Assembly (NCBI RefSeq): GCF_026342435.1
Contig: NZ_JAPEMT010000003.1
Location: 1,054,001 to 1,118,000 of the forward strand
Direction: 5' to 3'
Origin: Streptomyces sp. NBC_00237
GTDB lineage: Bacteria; Actinomycetota; Actinomycetes; Streptomycetales; Streptomycetaceae
DNA: 64,000 nt
Shown: in pieces, positions 25,765 through 34,848 of the stretch
Numbering within the stretch: the stretch's first letter is position 1
Layout of the letters: every line of letters starts with the position of its first letter
Program-made: the position numbers and the translations under genes
Notes under the pieces: generated by a model
Seen by the model: the letters and a program-made list of their open reading frames with translations, nothing else
The model's database searches: none
Told to the model about the DNA's origin: nothing

Positions 25765-26535
25765 CTATGCCACGTCCGTCTCGCGCTCGATGGCCTGGAG
25801 CCGGTTCTTGAGCCGGTAGCTGGGGCCGTTGATCGGGACGACTTCGCAGTGGTGCAGGAGCCGGTCGAGGATCGCGGTGGCCAGGACTTCGTCGCCGAAG
25901 ACCTGGCCCCACTCACTGAAGGTCTTGTTCGACGTGAGGATGATCGAACCCTTCTCGTAGCGCTTTGAGATCACCTGGAAGACCAGGTTTGCCTCGGCGC
26001 GTTCGAAAGGCTGGTAGCCGACCTCATCCACCACCAGGACGCTCGGCCGCAGGTAGGAGCCGAGCTTGCTGGTCAACCGGCCTGCCGCTTCGGCGGCTTT
26101 GAGGTTACGGACCATGTCGTCGAGGCTGGTGAAGTTGATCGAGTAGCCGGCCCGGCAGGCCGCGACCGCCAGCGCGATCGCGATGTGGGTCTTGCCGACT
26201 CTGGGCGGCCCGAGCAGGGCTGCGTTGGCCTTGGCCTCGACGAAGGACAGGGTGGCAAGGTCTTTGACTTTGCGCGGGTCGAGGTCGGGCTGGAACGAAA
26301 AGTCATACTCGTCCAGCGTTTTGTGGTGCGGCAGCCTCGATGTCCGCAGGCCCTGGCGGAAGCGGCGGTCGTCACGGACGGCGAGTTCCTCGGAGAGGAC
26401 CAGGTCGAGGAAGTCTTGGTAGCCGAGCTTTCCCTCGTCCGCGCGCCGGGTGAACTCGTTGATGGTTTCCGCCAGATGGGGTAGGCCGAGCTTCGCGGCC
26501 GTGGTGCGGATGCGGTTGCCGGTCAGCTCGCTCAA
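25765..26535 (-). CDS. istB: IS21-family helper ATPase IstB
   Basis: Full length at 256 residues. The AAA+ domain is plain: Walker A GPPRVGKTH (the usual second Gly of this family's loop is Arg here), Walker B VLVVDEVGY, sensor region IILTSNKTFSEWGQVF and a C-terminal RLKNRLQ motif. IstB loads the IS21 transposase onto target DNA. Its ATG overlaps the stop of the istA remnant by four bases, the standard IS21 arrangement, but istA itself is almost gone, so the element cannot move by itself. Confidence 0.9.
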   Translation of the reverse strand: MSELTGNRIRTTAAKLGLPHLAETINEFTRRADEGKLGYQDFLDLVLSEELAVRDDRRFRQGLRTSRLPHHKTLDEYDFSFQPDLDPRKVKDLATLSFVEAKANAALLGPPRVGKTHIAIALAVAACRAGYSINFTSLDDMVRNLKAAEAAGRLTSKLGSYLRPSVLVVDEVGYQPFERAEANLVFQVISKRYEKGSIILTSNKTFSEWGQVFGDEVLATAILDRLLHHCEVVPINGPSYRLKNRLQAIERETDVA

Positions 26536-26691
26536 GACGATTCCTTCGGGGTGCGGTGCGTGGTGAAGGGGCGGGTGCCGGTCAGTTCGTCATAGACCGA
26601 CAACGGTCGGCGGCCGACCTCGACCTGGGTGGCGGCGGCACGGTTCAGCAGCGCCTGCAAGGGCCCGGCCTCTTCGCCCAGGGGGCGGTGG
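26532..26691 (-). pseudogene. istA: C-terminal remnant of IS21 transposase IstA
   Basis: About 50 codons remain (LQALLNRAAATQVEVGRRPL, then SVYDEL), the usual tail of IstA, ending in an ATGA overlap with istB. Upstream the frame is cut at about 26692 by the end of an IS256 element. Confidence 0.7.
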
Positions 26692-27348
26692 TGGATGGCG
26701 TCCCTTGACGTGGTGTAGGGGATCAATTGGCGGGCGTGTTCGGGGTATTGGGTAGCGCCGGGGCGCTTTCGGGGAGTTCGCGGTAGATCTCACCCATGCT
26801 GCCTTCGGGGAGGTAGCGGCGGGGGAAGGCGATCCATTCGTCGTGCATCTCGAAGAGCACGGCGGTGACCAGCCGGACCAGGGCGTCGTCGTTGGGAAAG
26901 ACCTGGACGACGTCGATCCTGCGCTTGATCTCCCGGTTCACCCGCTCCAGCGGGTTCGTCGACTGGATCTTCTTCCAGTGCCGCGGTGGGAAGTCCGCGA
27001 ACGCGGTCAGGTCCTCCTTCGCGTCCAGCAGCATGGCCTTGACCTTGGGGAACTGCTGCCCGAGCATGTCCGCGACGGTGTCCAGCTGAGTGCGCACGAG
27101 GCCGGCGGTGGGCTGGGTGAAGACCGTGCGGATCGTCGCGGCGACCATCTCGCCGGAGTCCCGGTCGATCACGCCGAAGACATTGCGCAGGAAATGCACC
27201 CTGCATCGCTGCCAGGCAGCGCCGAGCATGACCTTGCGCACCGCGGCGACCAGACCGGAGTGCTGGTCAGTGACGACCAGGCGGACCCCGGACAGTCCGC
27301 GCTCGCGCAGGGAACGCAGGAACTCTTTCCAGAACGCCTCGCTCTCGC
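26692..27348 (-). pseudogene. IS256-family transposase 3' half, copy 1 (inverted)
   Basis: The minus strand encodes the C-terminal ~205 residues of a Mutator/IS256 transposase, including HFLRNVFGVIDRDSG, then STNPLERVNREIKRRIDVV, then FPRRYLPEGSMGEIYREL, ending in TGA at 26723. About half the usual ~410 residues is missing. The outer 31 bases (26692-26722) hold the IS256 right end. The sequence is repeated in inverted orientation at 29043-29699 wherever I compared them. Confidence 0.85.
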
Positions 27349-29042
27349 GGCTCTGGACGAAATCTCGGGACGGTCACGATCGCAACAGGACGCGAGTGCG
27401 AAGGAGTTGGAAGGATCCGCGGCCGTACATCTGCCGCTTGATTGTCTTAAACGGTTGACGTGCCCTTCAACGACGCCGGAGCTGTAGCTAAGGGTGAGCC
27501 CGGCAGTGACGGCGTCGAGGTCCTGGCGGAGGTAGGCGGCGAAGGCGCGCATGGGTTTGGGAGCGTCTTGCTCGGCTTGCCTGATCCAATCCGGTAGAAG
27601 CGTGCCGCGCTGGTGACGGGTCATTTCCAGAAAGGCCCAGGCCAGGTCGCATGCTCGGGTGAGGTCGGGGCAGGCAAGCCGGGCCTTGAGCAGTTCCTCC
27701 TGGTCGTTGGCGGAAACGTCTTCGCGTGGGCGGACGATCCAGACGGCAATGGCCCTCGCAGTGGGGACGGTGATGCGTACCGGTTCGACGGTGCCGGCAC
27801 TGAGGCGGGCGAGGTGGCGCTGCACGCTCCGCTGGCTGCCGCGGTAGCCGCGTTCACGGACCTCCCGGAACAGACGGCTGGCGACCGCATCGGCGCCGAG
27901 CTGAGCGTGGCGTTCGTTGAGGTAAGCCTTGAACGGCTCCAACCTGCCGTTCGGGCGCCGGTTGTCGGCCGAGGCCAGCAGGGCGTCGAGCGGAGTCTTC
28001 ACGTAGCGGTTCACGGTTCTGGGGTCGAGATTCAGGTGGCGGGCGATCGCGTTGATGGTCCTGCCCTCGCCGTGCAGACGCTGGATGTCCTCGAACCGTC
28101 GCCGGGTTCGCTCCAGGAGTGCGGTGCCCGGATAGTCGAACAGCGGGGTGCGTTCAGGCGGGGTCGTCAACTGGGCTTCCAGTTCGGCGTGCTTGCGCAG
28201 GCACGGGATGTGCTCGCGGCAGATTCTCTCCAGCACTTTGGTGAGGTTCTGGACCAAATGGAACCGGTCTGCTACTTCCCGGGCCTGCGGGGCGGCCTGC
28301 CGTATCGCCTTGCTATAGGCGCCTGCCCGGTCCCGGCACACGATCTCCGCCCCGGGATGCACAGCCAACCAGGCCGCCAGCGTCCGCGAAGTGCGGTCCG
28401 GCAACACGTCGATGACCGTGGAAGACTCCACGTCCAACACGATGGTCCCGTAGGTCCGAGACCGGCGGAACGCGAAGTCGTCAACGCCGAGTACCCGCGG
28501 GCTACGGCCCGGAACCGGGGGCGCCTGCAGCAGCCGGAGCAGGCGCTCGCGTCCGCTCGGCACTGCCAAGACGCGGCACATCCGGATGCCAGGCCGCCCG
28601 CCCAGTGCGAGCGCGACGGCCCGCCACCACACCTTCACCCCGGGCCCGGAACGGGCATACCTGGTGGTCAGGCCCTCAGCCTGCTCCACGAACGTGCGAC
28701 GAGGGCAGCCGGGATCGTCACAAAAGAACCTCCTCACCATCAGCCTCACGACTACCCGGCGCCCGCCAACCGGCAGTTCGGTGAGGTGCCGCTCGTACCG
28801 GCTGTGCACACGGAGGGAAACAGTCGAGCAGTCGGGACACTCCAACTCCTCAACAGAGCAGTGCGCTTCGATCACAACCAGCCCGTCCGTCTCAGTGAGT
28901 CGATCGAGCACCAGTCCTGCCGCTCTCGGCAGCAGAGCTTCCTTCAGTCCGGACAAGTCCCTCATGAACAAGGCATTCCCGCCCTGGACAGTGCACGCTA
29001 CCGAGAGTCGATCGTGACCGTCCCGAGATTTCGTCCAGAGCC
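27349..29042 (-). mobile_element. ISL3-family insertion sequence
   Basis: This is a 1694-bp element with inverted ends: GGCTCTGGACGAAATCTCGG continuing ...GACGGTCACGATCG at the left, and its exact inverse at the right (29009-29042). It carries one transposase gene. The flanking 8 bases, GCTCTCGC and GCGAGAGC, are reverse complements rather than the direct repeats expected of simple insertion, because both flanks are the same IS256 half in opposite orientation. Confidence 0.8.
27374..28965 (-). pseudogene. ISL3-family transposase with late frameshift
   Basis: From ATG 28965 the frame gives a typical ISL3 transposase. It has an N-terminal zinc-ribbon (CPDC about residue 40, then FFCDDPGCPRRTF), the DDE region starting VLGVDDFAFRRSRTYG, EIVCRDRAGAYSKAI, and the helical tail LTLSYSSGVVEGHVNRL. 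Near 27447 a single base is missing. The expected end KTIKRQMYGRGSFQLLRTRV is present in the next frame and stops at 27374. The original frame instead runs through the inverted repeat. The protein probably lacks its last 25 native residues. Confidence 0.75.
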
Positions 29043-29699
29043 GCGAGAGCGAGGCGTTCTGGAAAGAGTTCCTGCGTTCCCTGCGCGAGCGCGGACTGTC
29101 CGGGGTCCGCCTGGTCGTCACTGACCAGCACTCCGGTCTGGTCGCCGCGGTGCGCAAGGTCATGCTCGGCGCTGCCTGGCAGCGATGCAGGGTGCATTTC
29201 CTGCGCAATGTCTTCGGCGTGATCGACCGGGACTCCGGCGAGATGGTCGCCGCGACGATCCGCACGGTCTTCACCCAGCCCACCGCCGGCCTCGTGCGCA
29301 CTCAGCTGGACACCGTCGCGGACATGCTCGGGCAGCAGTTCCCCAAGGTCAAGGCCATGCTGCTGGACGCGAAGGAGGACCTGACCGCGTTCGCGGACTT
29401 CCCACCGCGGCACTGGAAGAAGATCCAGTCGACGAACCCGCTGGAGCGGGTGAACCGGGAGATCAAGCGCAGGATCGACGTCGTCCAGGTCTTTCCCAAC
29501 GACGACGCCCTGGTCCGGCTGGTCACCGCCGTGCTCTTCGAGATGCACGACGAATGGATCGCCTTCCCCCGCCGCTACCTCCCCGAAGGCAGCATGGGTG
29601 AGATCTACCGCGAACTCCCCGAAAGCGCCCCGGCGCTACCCAATACCCCGAACACGCCCGCCAATTGATCCCCTACACCACGTCAAGGGACGCCATCCA
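29043..29699 (+). pseudogene. IS256-family transposase 3' half, copy 2
   Basis: This is the inverse twin of 26692-27348. The same C-terminal ~205 residues of an IS256 transposase are encoded, from SRESEAFWKEFLRSLRERGL to a TGA at 29668, then the 31-base IS256 end up to 29699. Right of it the frame of an IS1182 transposase begins abruptly, so IS256 had inserted into IS1182. Confidence 0.85.
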
Positions 29700-30228
29700 A
29701 CAGGTCAAGTCCGTCGGGTTCGGCAAGTCCGCTTTCGTCATCAACTGGCAGGAAAAGAAGGCCACGTGTCCATCGGGGCAGCCCAGCCGCTACTGGACAG
29801 TCGGCTTCGACAACAACGGCCGCGACGCGATCAGAATCCGCTTCGCGGCCACAACCTGCTCCCCCTGCCCCGTCCGTGACCAGTGCACCCGCTCCACTCA
29901 GTACGGCCGGCAGCTCACCGTCCGGCCTCAAGAGCAGGACGCCCTGCTCGAACGCGTCCGCGCCGAGCAGACCACCAAGGCGTGGAAGGAACGCTACGCC
30001 GCCAGGGCCGGTATCGAGGGAACCATCCACCAAGCCGTCGCTGTCGGCGGCCTGCGCCGTACCCGCTATCGCGGCATGGCCAAGACGCACCTCGGCCATG
30101 TTCTGACAGCCGCTGCAGTCAACTTGATCCGGCTCGGCGCCTGGTGGAACGGCACTCCGCTCGCCCAGACCAGAAGTTCCCGGCTCGCGGCCCTCGCACT
30201 CACTGCATGAACCAATTGGACAACAGGG
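29700..30228 (+). pseudogene. IS1182-family transposase C-terminal part
   Basis: About 170 codons of the C-terminal DDE half of an IS1182 transposase remain. The Cys cluster TTCSPCPVRDQCTRS, the RYAARAGIEGTIHQ motif with its catalytic Glu, and KTHLGHVLTAAAVNLIRLG are all clear. Coding ends at TGA 30210, and a probable IS1182 end lies at about 30209-30228 (CCAATTGGACAACAGGGTCC). The 5' half was removed by the IS256 junction at 29699/29700. Confidence 0.8.
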
Positions 30229-31020
30229 TCCCTCGATGAAGTCGAAGACCTCGGCGCGGGCGGTGGCCCGGTCGGCCCAGACGCGGGTGACGATCTCTTC
30301 TTTGAGCAGGGCCCAGAAACTCTCCGCGGCGGCATTATCGAAACAAGATCCGGTGCGCCCACAGCTCTGCCGAAGCCTCAACGTCCGCATTCGGTTGTGG
30401 AATTGAGCTGACATGTATTCGCTGCCGCGATCGCTGTGGATCACGCAGCCGGGCTCCAATCGGCTGCGGCCGTGGGCCATGTCGAGAGCGTCGACGACGA
30501 GGGCGGCGCGGGGGTGGTCGGCCATCGAGTAGCCGACGACCTCGCGGGTGGCCAGATCCAGCCAGCAGGCGAGGTAGAGCCAGCCCTCGGAGGTGGGCAG
30601 GGCGGTGATGTCGCCGACCAGCTTCGTGCCGGGAATCGCGGCGTGGAAGTCGCGGCCGATCAGATCGGGGGCCGGCTTCGCTTTCTTGTCCGGCCGGGTC
30701 AGCGACCGTCGCCTGCGGCGGTGGGCTCCCTGGATGCCGTGTTCGCGCATCAGGCGGGCGACGCGCTTGCGGTTTACACGTTTCCCCAGGCGCCGCAGTT
30801 CGGCATGGATGCGCGGGACCCCGTAGGTGTGGCGGGAGGCGACATGAATGACGGTGATCTCGTGGGCCAGGGCCTCGTCGGCGGCCTTGCGGGCCGAGCG
30901 GTTCTCGGCCGCGGCGAGCCAGGCGTAGAAGGAGGAGCGGGCCACCTTGAGCAGCCGGCACAGGAAAGCGACGCCGTGAGTGGTCTTCTCCGCCTCGATG
31001 AACGCGTACGTGTCGTTCAC
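30229..31020 (-). pseudogene. IS3-family transposase OrfB, truncated
   Basis: From GTG 31020 the frame encodes the rve-type integrase core: HTYGVPRIHAELRRLGKRVN, then LVGDITALPTSEGWLYLAC (first Asp), HSDRGSEYMSAQF (second Asp) and GSCFDNAAAESFWALLKEE (catalytic Glu). It breaks after FDFIEG, losing the last ~25 residues (the YNRRRLHS-type tail). Confidence 0.85.
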
Positions 31021-31316
31021 CGATCGCTCTCCTTCGCGAAGAAGACCGCGGCTTTTCGCAGCACCTCGATCGTCTTGGCCTGTTCGGCGTTCTGCCGGCG
31101 CAATCGCTTGAGCTCTTCGCGTTCGGCCGTGGTGAGCTCTCCCGGGGCGCCCTCTCCCCGGTCGGCCTTGGCCTGGCGGTACCAGCCGCGCAGGGACTCG
31201 GAGCTGATGCCCAGTTCCCGGGCGACGGCGGTGACCGTCTTGCCCGAGGAGTCGACGAGCTCGATCGCGTCGCGCTTGAACTCCTCGGTGTACCGCTTCG
31301 TGTACTTGCTTCCCAC
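31017..31316 (-). CDS. IS3-family transposase OrfA
   Basis: A 99-residue helix-turn-helix protein with TKRYTEEFKRDAIELVDSSG and GISSESLRGWYRQAK, followed by a leucine-zipper-like coiled coil ending LRKAAVFFAKESDR. It is complete and overlaps orfB by four bases (GTGA at 31017-31020). In IS3 elements OrfA binds the ends and OrfAB, made by frameshift, is the transposase. With orfB broken the gene is a relic. Confidence 0.85.
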   Translation of the reverse strand: MGSKYTKRYTEEFKRDAIELVDSSGKTVTAVARELGISSESLRGWYRQAKADRGEGAPGELTTAEREELKRLRRQNAEQAKTIEVLRKAAVFFAKESDR

Positions 31317-31414
31317 CTGGTGCTACTTCCTCTGGAACCTCAGATCCCAGTCTCCAGGTGTCCACGATCAAGGGGAAGGCTCAGTCACCCCTCCGGCGTC
31401 ACCACGGTCCGCCG

Positions 31415-33574
31415 TCACGACGATGACCCGTGCGCGCTGGGCGGTGTGAGCGGGTCCGCAGCGTTCGGGTCGGTGCGGTGACCGGTGCGGAATGCGAGGG
31501 TGTACGCGTCATCGCCGAGGGAGAGCCGGGCCTGCTGCTCGCAGGAGTCTCGGGTGGCGGTCCACTCGGCGACTCCGACCTGCGACTGGCCGAGGTTGTC
31601 CCACAGCTGTTGGGCGAGGCCGAGCAGGTGGGCGGAGTCCGTGGCGCGGCCGTCCGTCGCTGCGGCAACGGCGAGCACATCGAGGGCCATGGCCATGCCC
31701 AGGGGATCCCGCAGCCGCCGTTTGACGGTCCAGGAATTCCGGGCATGTACCAGGGCCGCGGCAGGGCGGCCGCGCGCCAGCTCGGCCCGTGCGCACATGA
31801 AGTCGCCGTAGGCGCGCATCCACTGTTCGCCCTGCCGGTCGCAGTCGGCACGCATGTGGTCGAGCACGGCAACGGCCTCGTCGATGTGACCGTCCATGAT
31901 GAACGCCATGGCACGGACGAGTGCGGCCGCCAGCGGAGGGTGGGTCAGCCGGTCGCACCGGTGCCGGTCGAGGACACCTTGTGCCAGGGGCACGGCGGGG
32001 GCGATGTCCCCGCACATGGCGGCGGAGAGCGCCTCGATGGAACGGGCGCGTTCGGCTCCCTCCGGATCGGCGAACCGGGCGGCCGTGTTGGCCATCTCGG
32101 TCACGTGGGCACCAGCTTCGCGGGGTTCGCCGAGGGTGATGAGGACCAGGGCCTCGGCCCACAGCGCCCCGAGGCGTTCCGGCGACGGCTCAGTGTCCTC
32201 GGCCAGGGCCCGCCGCAGGTAGTACTGCCCCTCCTTGTCGAATCCGCACGCGTGCCAGAAGAACCACAGGTTTCCCGACAACTCCAGCGCACTGTGGCCT
32301 TGAGGGTGGGCCAGAGCAAAGTCCAGGGCGGTGCGCAGGTTGTCGTGCTCGTCCGTCGCCCGGCTCCGCAGCTCGACCTGGCCGGGGCCGAACCAGGCGG
32401 CGTCCGCACGGCGGGCGAACTCCTGGTAGTACGCAAGGTGCCGGCGCCGCAGCCGATCCTCCTCGCCGAGCTCGCGCAGCCAGTACGCGCCGTACTCGCG
32501 CAGGGTGTCCAGTATCCGGAACCGTTCCACGCCGTCGGAGGTCGGCTGCCAGGTGACGAGGGAGTTGTCGACAAGAGCGCCGACAAGCGCGGGGATGTGC
32601 TCTTCGGGCAGGTGCTCGTCAGAGCACACCGCCACGGCAGCCTCGGTGTCGAAACTCCCGGCGAAGACCGACAGCCGCGCCCACAGCAACCGCTCCGCCG
32701 GCGTGCACAGTTCATGGCTCCAGCCGATCGCAGTGCGCAGGGCCCGGTGCCAGGGCGGATCCGCGTCCACCGACCCGTCGGCCGCGTGCAGGACATCGAA
32801 CCGGTGTGCCAGTCGCCCGACGAGCTCGGCCACGGGAATCTCGGCCAGCCGCGCCGCGGCGAGTTCAATGGCCAGCGGCAGCCCGTCGAGAATCCGGCAC
32901 AGCTGCGCCACGTGGGCGGCATTGGCGGCGGACACGGTGAAGCCGGGCGAGGCGTCGGCCGCCCGCCGGGCCAGCAGCGTCACCGCCGCTGAGTCGGTGA
33001 TGGCCTGGCCGGGACGGGGCACCGGCAAGGGGGCGACGGTGACGACCTCCTCCACCATCAGCCCCAGCCGCCGACGGCTGGTGGCCAGGATCCGCAGTCC
33101 CGGCGCGGACCTCAGCAGCACTTCAGCGATCATCGCGCAGGTGTCCACAAGGTGTTCGCAGGTGTCGAGCACCAGCAGCAGGTTCCGGCCCGCCAGGTAT
33201 TCCGCCACCACGTCGAGCATGGGGCGGGTGGTCTGGTCGGCCAGCGGCAACGCCTCCGCGACCGCGTGGGCTACCAGCGCTCCTTCCTGCAGCCCGGCGA
33301 GCTCCACCCACCACACCCCGTCGGTGAAGTCGGACTGTTGCTGAAGCGCTGCTTCCAGGGCCAGCCGGGATTTTCCCACTCCCCCTACGCCGGTCAGCGT
33401 CACCAGTCGAGCACGGCGGCCCAGCCGCGCCAGCTCGTCCAGCTCCGCATGTCGCCCGATCAACGCGGCAGTTGGCGTCGGCAGGTTCCCCAGCCGTTGC
33501 CCGGCCTGTGTCATGGCAGTGTCTCCCTGTCTCGTATCCAGTGCGTCATCGGGAAGCAAGTACGCGCGGCTCAT
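31415..33574 (-). CDS. NB-ARC/TPR regulator (AfsR/LuxR-like, no HTH)
   Basis: This 719-residue protein starts at ATG 33574, overlapping the stop of the upstream phosphatase by four bases. An NB-ARC STAND ATPase occupies about 35-330, with P-loop LTGVGGVGKSRLALE, Walker B NLLLVLDTCEHL, the LATSRRRLGL sensor and GLPLAIELAAARL. A helical/TPR-like region follows (about 420-690). There is neither the SARP/OmpR domain of AfsR at the N-terminus nor a LuxR helix-turn-helix at the C-terminus. It ends just 31 bp before an IS3 end, so a C-terminal LuxR domain may have been lost. As it stands it may act as an ATP-dependent signalling scaffold. Confidence 0.75.
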   Translation of the reverse strand: MSRAYLLPDDALDTRQGDTAMTQAGQRLGNLPTPTAALIGRHAELDELARLGRRARLVTLTGVGGVGKSRLALEAALQQQSDFTDGVWWVELAGLQEGALVAHAVAEALPLADQTTRPMLDVVAEYLAGRNLLLVLDTCEHLVDTCAMIAEVLLRSAPGLRILATSRRRLGLMVEEVVTVAPLPVPRPGQAITDSAAVTLLARRAADASPGFTVSAANAAHVAQLCRILDGLPLAIELAAARLAEIPVAELVGRLAHRFDVLHAADGSVDADPPWHRALRTAIGWSHELCTPAERLLWARLSVFAGSFDTEAAVAVCSDEHLPEEHIPALVGALVDNSLVTWQPTSDGVERFRILDTLREYGAYWLRELGEEDRLRRRHLAYYQEFARRADAAWFGPGQVELRSRATDEHDNLRTALDFALAHPQGHSALELSGNLWFFWHACGFDKEGQYYLRRALAEDTEPSPERLGALWAEALVLITLGEPREAGAHVTEMANTAARFADPEGAERARSIEALSAAMCGDIAPAVPLAQGVLDRHRCDRLTHPPLAAALVRAMAFIMDGHIDEAVAVLDHMRADCDRQGEQWMRAYGDFMCARAELARGRPAAALVHARNSWTVKRRLRDPLGMAMALDVLAVAAATDGRATDSAHLLGLAQQLWDNLGQSQVGVAEWTATRDSCEQQARLSLGDDAYTLAFRTGHRTDPNAADPLTPPSAHGSSS

Positions 33575-34659
33575 GATCCGATCGCGGGTGCGTCTCCTCG
33601 GGGCCCGCGCGGTCCTGCTGCCCTTTCGGTGGCCGCGGCAGTGCGGGGTTCGCAGATCACCAGGGCCAGATCGTCCTGGAGCACGCCGCCGGTGTGCGCG
33701 GTGACCAGGGACACCAGGGCATCGAGCGAGTCCCCCAGCAGGGGTTGGCACAGCGCCTGCCGGACCGCTTCGTCCAGGGCGAGCATCGTTCCCCGGGCAT
33801 CCCGAGCCTCGCTCAGCCCGTCGGTGTAGAGCAGCAGCCGCTCACCCGCGCCGAGTCGGACCCTTTGGAGACGAGGGACGGGGTTCAGCCCCAGCGGGGG
33901 CGAGTGTCGGCTCGGCGGGAGCGGCTCGGCCCGGCGCCCGACCCGCAGAGGGGCAGGGTGTCCGCAGTTCACCAGCCGCACCTCACCCGGCGCGAACTCG
34001 GCCAGCACCACCGTGACGAAGTCCTCCGCGTCGAGCGCGGGATTGATCCGGGCGTCGAGGTGAGTGGCCAGATCCACCAACGCGGGTGTGGTGTAGGCGC
34101 CGTCGCGGAAGGCACAGACCGTCGCCGCGCACAGCAGGGCCGCCTCCGGGCCGTGGCCGCGCACGTCCCCGATCACTACACGCAGCCCGTACGGCGAATG
34201 GGCCAGGTCGTAGAGGTCGCCGCTGAGACCGCTGCGATCGACGGCGTGGTGCCGCGAAGTGATGCCTACACCACCGACTTCCAGAGCCAGTGGACGCAGC
34301 ACCGCGTTCTGCGACTGCCGTACGGCACGGAGGAGTTCGGCTTCCAGCGTGGTACGACGGTACGCACCGCAGACGGCGGCGCCACCACAACCAAGCAGGA
34401 CGAGGCAGAAGAGGACTGTGTCGGGCAGGGGGACCCCGCCACGGCTCACGTCGATCGTCGCGGAGAGCGCGACGGACCAGAGCGTGACGGCGGCGGTGGG
34501 GCGTGGCCCTAGACGTATGCCCGCGAGCAGGGGGCCCATGAGTAGCATGCTGGACAGCGGCTGCCAGGCCGTCACCACGGCTGCCACGGCGACCAGGGCT
34601 CCCACGGCCAGGATCGCCGGTAACGGGCCGACGGTTCCGTACCACTGCCGAACTGCCAA
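33571..34659 (-). CDS. Membrane-anchored SpoIIE/PP2C-type Ser/Thr phosphatase
   Basis: The 362 residues have three or four N-terminal hydrophobic segments (about 12-32, 36-53, 57-70, 80-98), then a PP2C/SpoIIE phosphatase domain (about 125-345). Metal-binding motifs are visible: GDLYDL near residue 147, VVIGDVRGHGPEAAL near 161, LVNCGHPAPL, LLLYTDGLSEARD and the terminal DDLALVICEP. Such phosphatases dephosphorylate anti-sigma-factor antagonists. The stop overlaps the start of the NB-ARC regulator (ATGA), so the two are one unit; the phosphatase may pass a membrane signal to it. Partner proteins are not in the window. Confidence 0.85.
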   Translation of the reverse strand: MAVRQWYGTVGPLPAILAVGALVAVAAVVTAWQPLSSMLLMGPLLAGIRLGPRPTAAVTLWSVALSATIDVSRGGVPLPDTVLFCLVLLGCGGAAVCGAYRRTTLEAELLRAVRQSQNAVLRPLALEVGGVGITSRHHAVDRSGLSGDLYDLAHSPYGLRVVIGDVRGHGPEAALLCAATVCAFRDGAYTTPALVDLATHLDARINPALDAEDFVTVVLAEFAPGEVRLVNCGHPAPLRVGRRAEPLPPSRHSPPLGLNPVPRLQRVRLGAGERLLLYTDGLSEARDARGTMLALDEAVRQALCQPLLGDSLDALVSLVTAHTGGVLQDDLALVICEPRTAAATERAAGPRGPRGDAPAIGS

Positions 34660-34848
34660 CTCTCCCCCACCTCTTCACACACGGTGAGCACGCCACTATT
34701 CCGGAAGAGCGTGAAGGTGGGTTCCGTTGGCTGAATATGCCGCCTACTGACCGATTATGACTGGAAGTTGTCTCGATGTATCACTGATTATGCCACTCAC
34801 ACGGGACGATTCTCTGAGCCCTGGCTGATCCGGGAGTGTTCATTGATC

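Larger units (their letters stand above)
26692..29699. repeat. 691-bp inverted repeat around the ISL3 body
   Basis: Positions 26692-27382 and 29009-29699 are inverse copies: the IS256 3' half plus the 34-base ISL3 end. They flank a 1626-bp unique centre. They are identical in every stretch I compared, which means recent origin or gene conversion. Confidence 0.8.
30229..31383 (-). mobile_element. IS3-family element, 3' end cut by IS1182
   Basis: The left end, as TGAGCCTTCCCCTTGATCGT on the minus strand, is at 31383. The element carries overlapping orfA (31017-31316) and orfB. orfB is broken at 30229, where the IS1182 end begins. Confidence 0.75.

Noticed and set aside
27613..29124. 503-codon plus-strand frame across the ISL3 element
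   Set aside because: It is antisense to the transposase, which carries all the family motifs on the minus strand.
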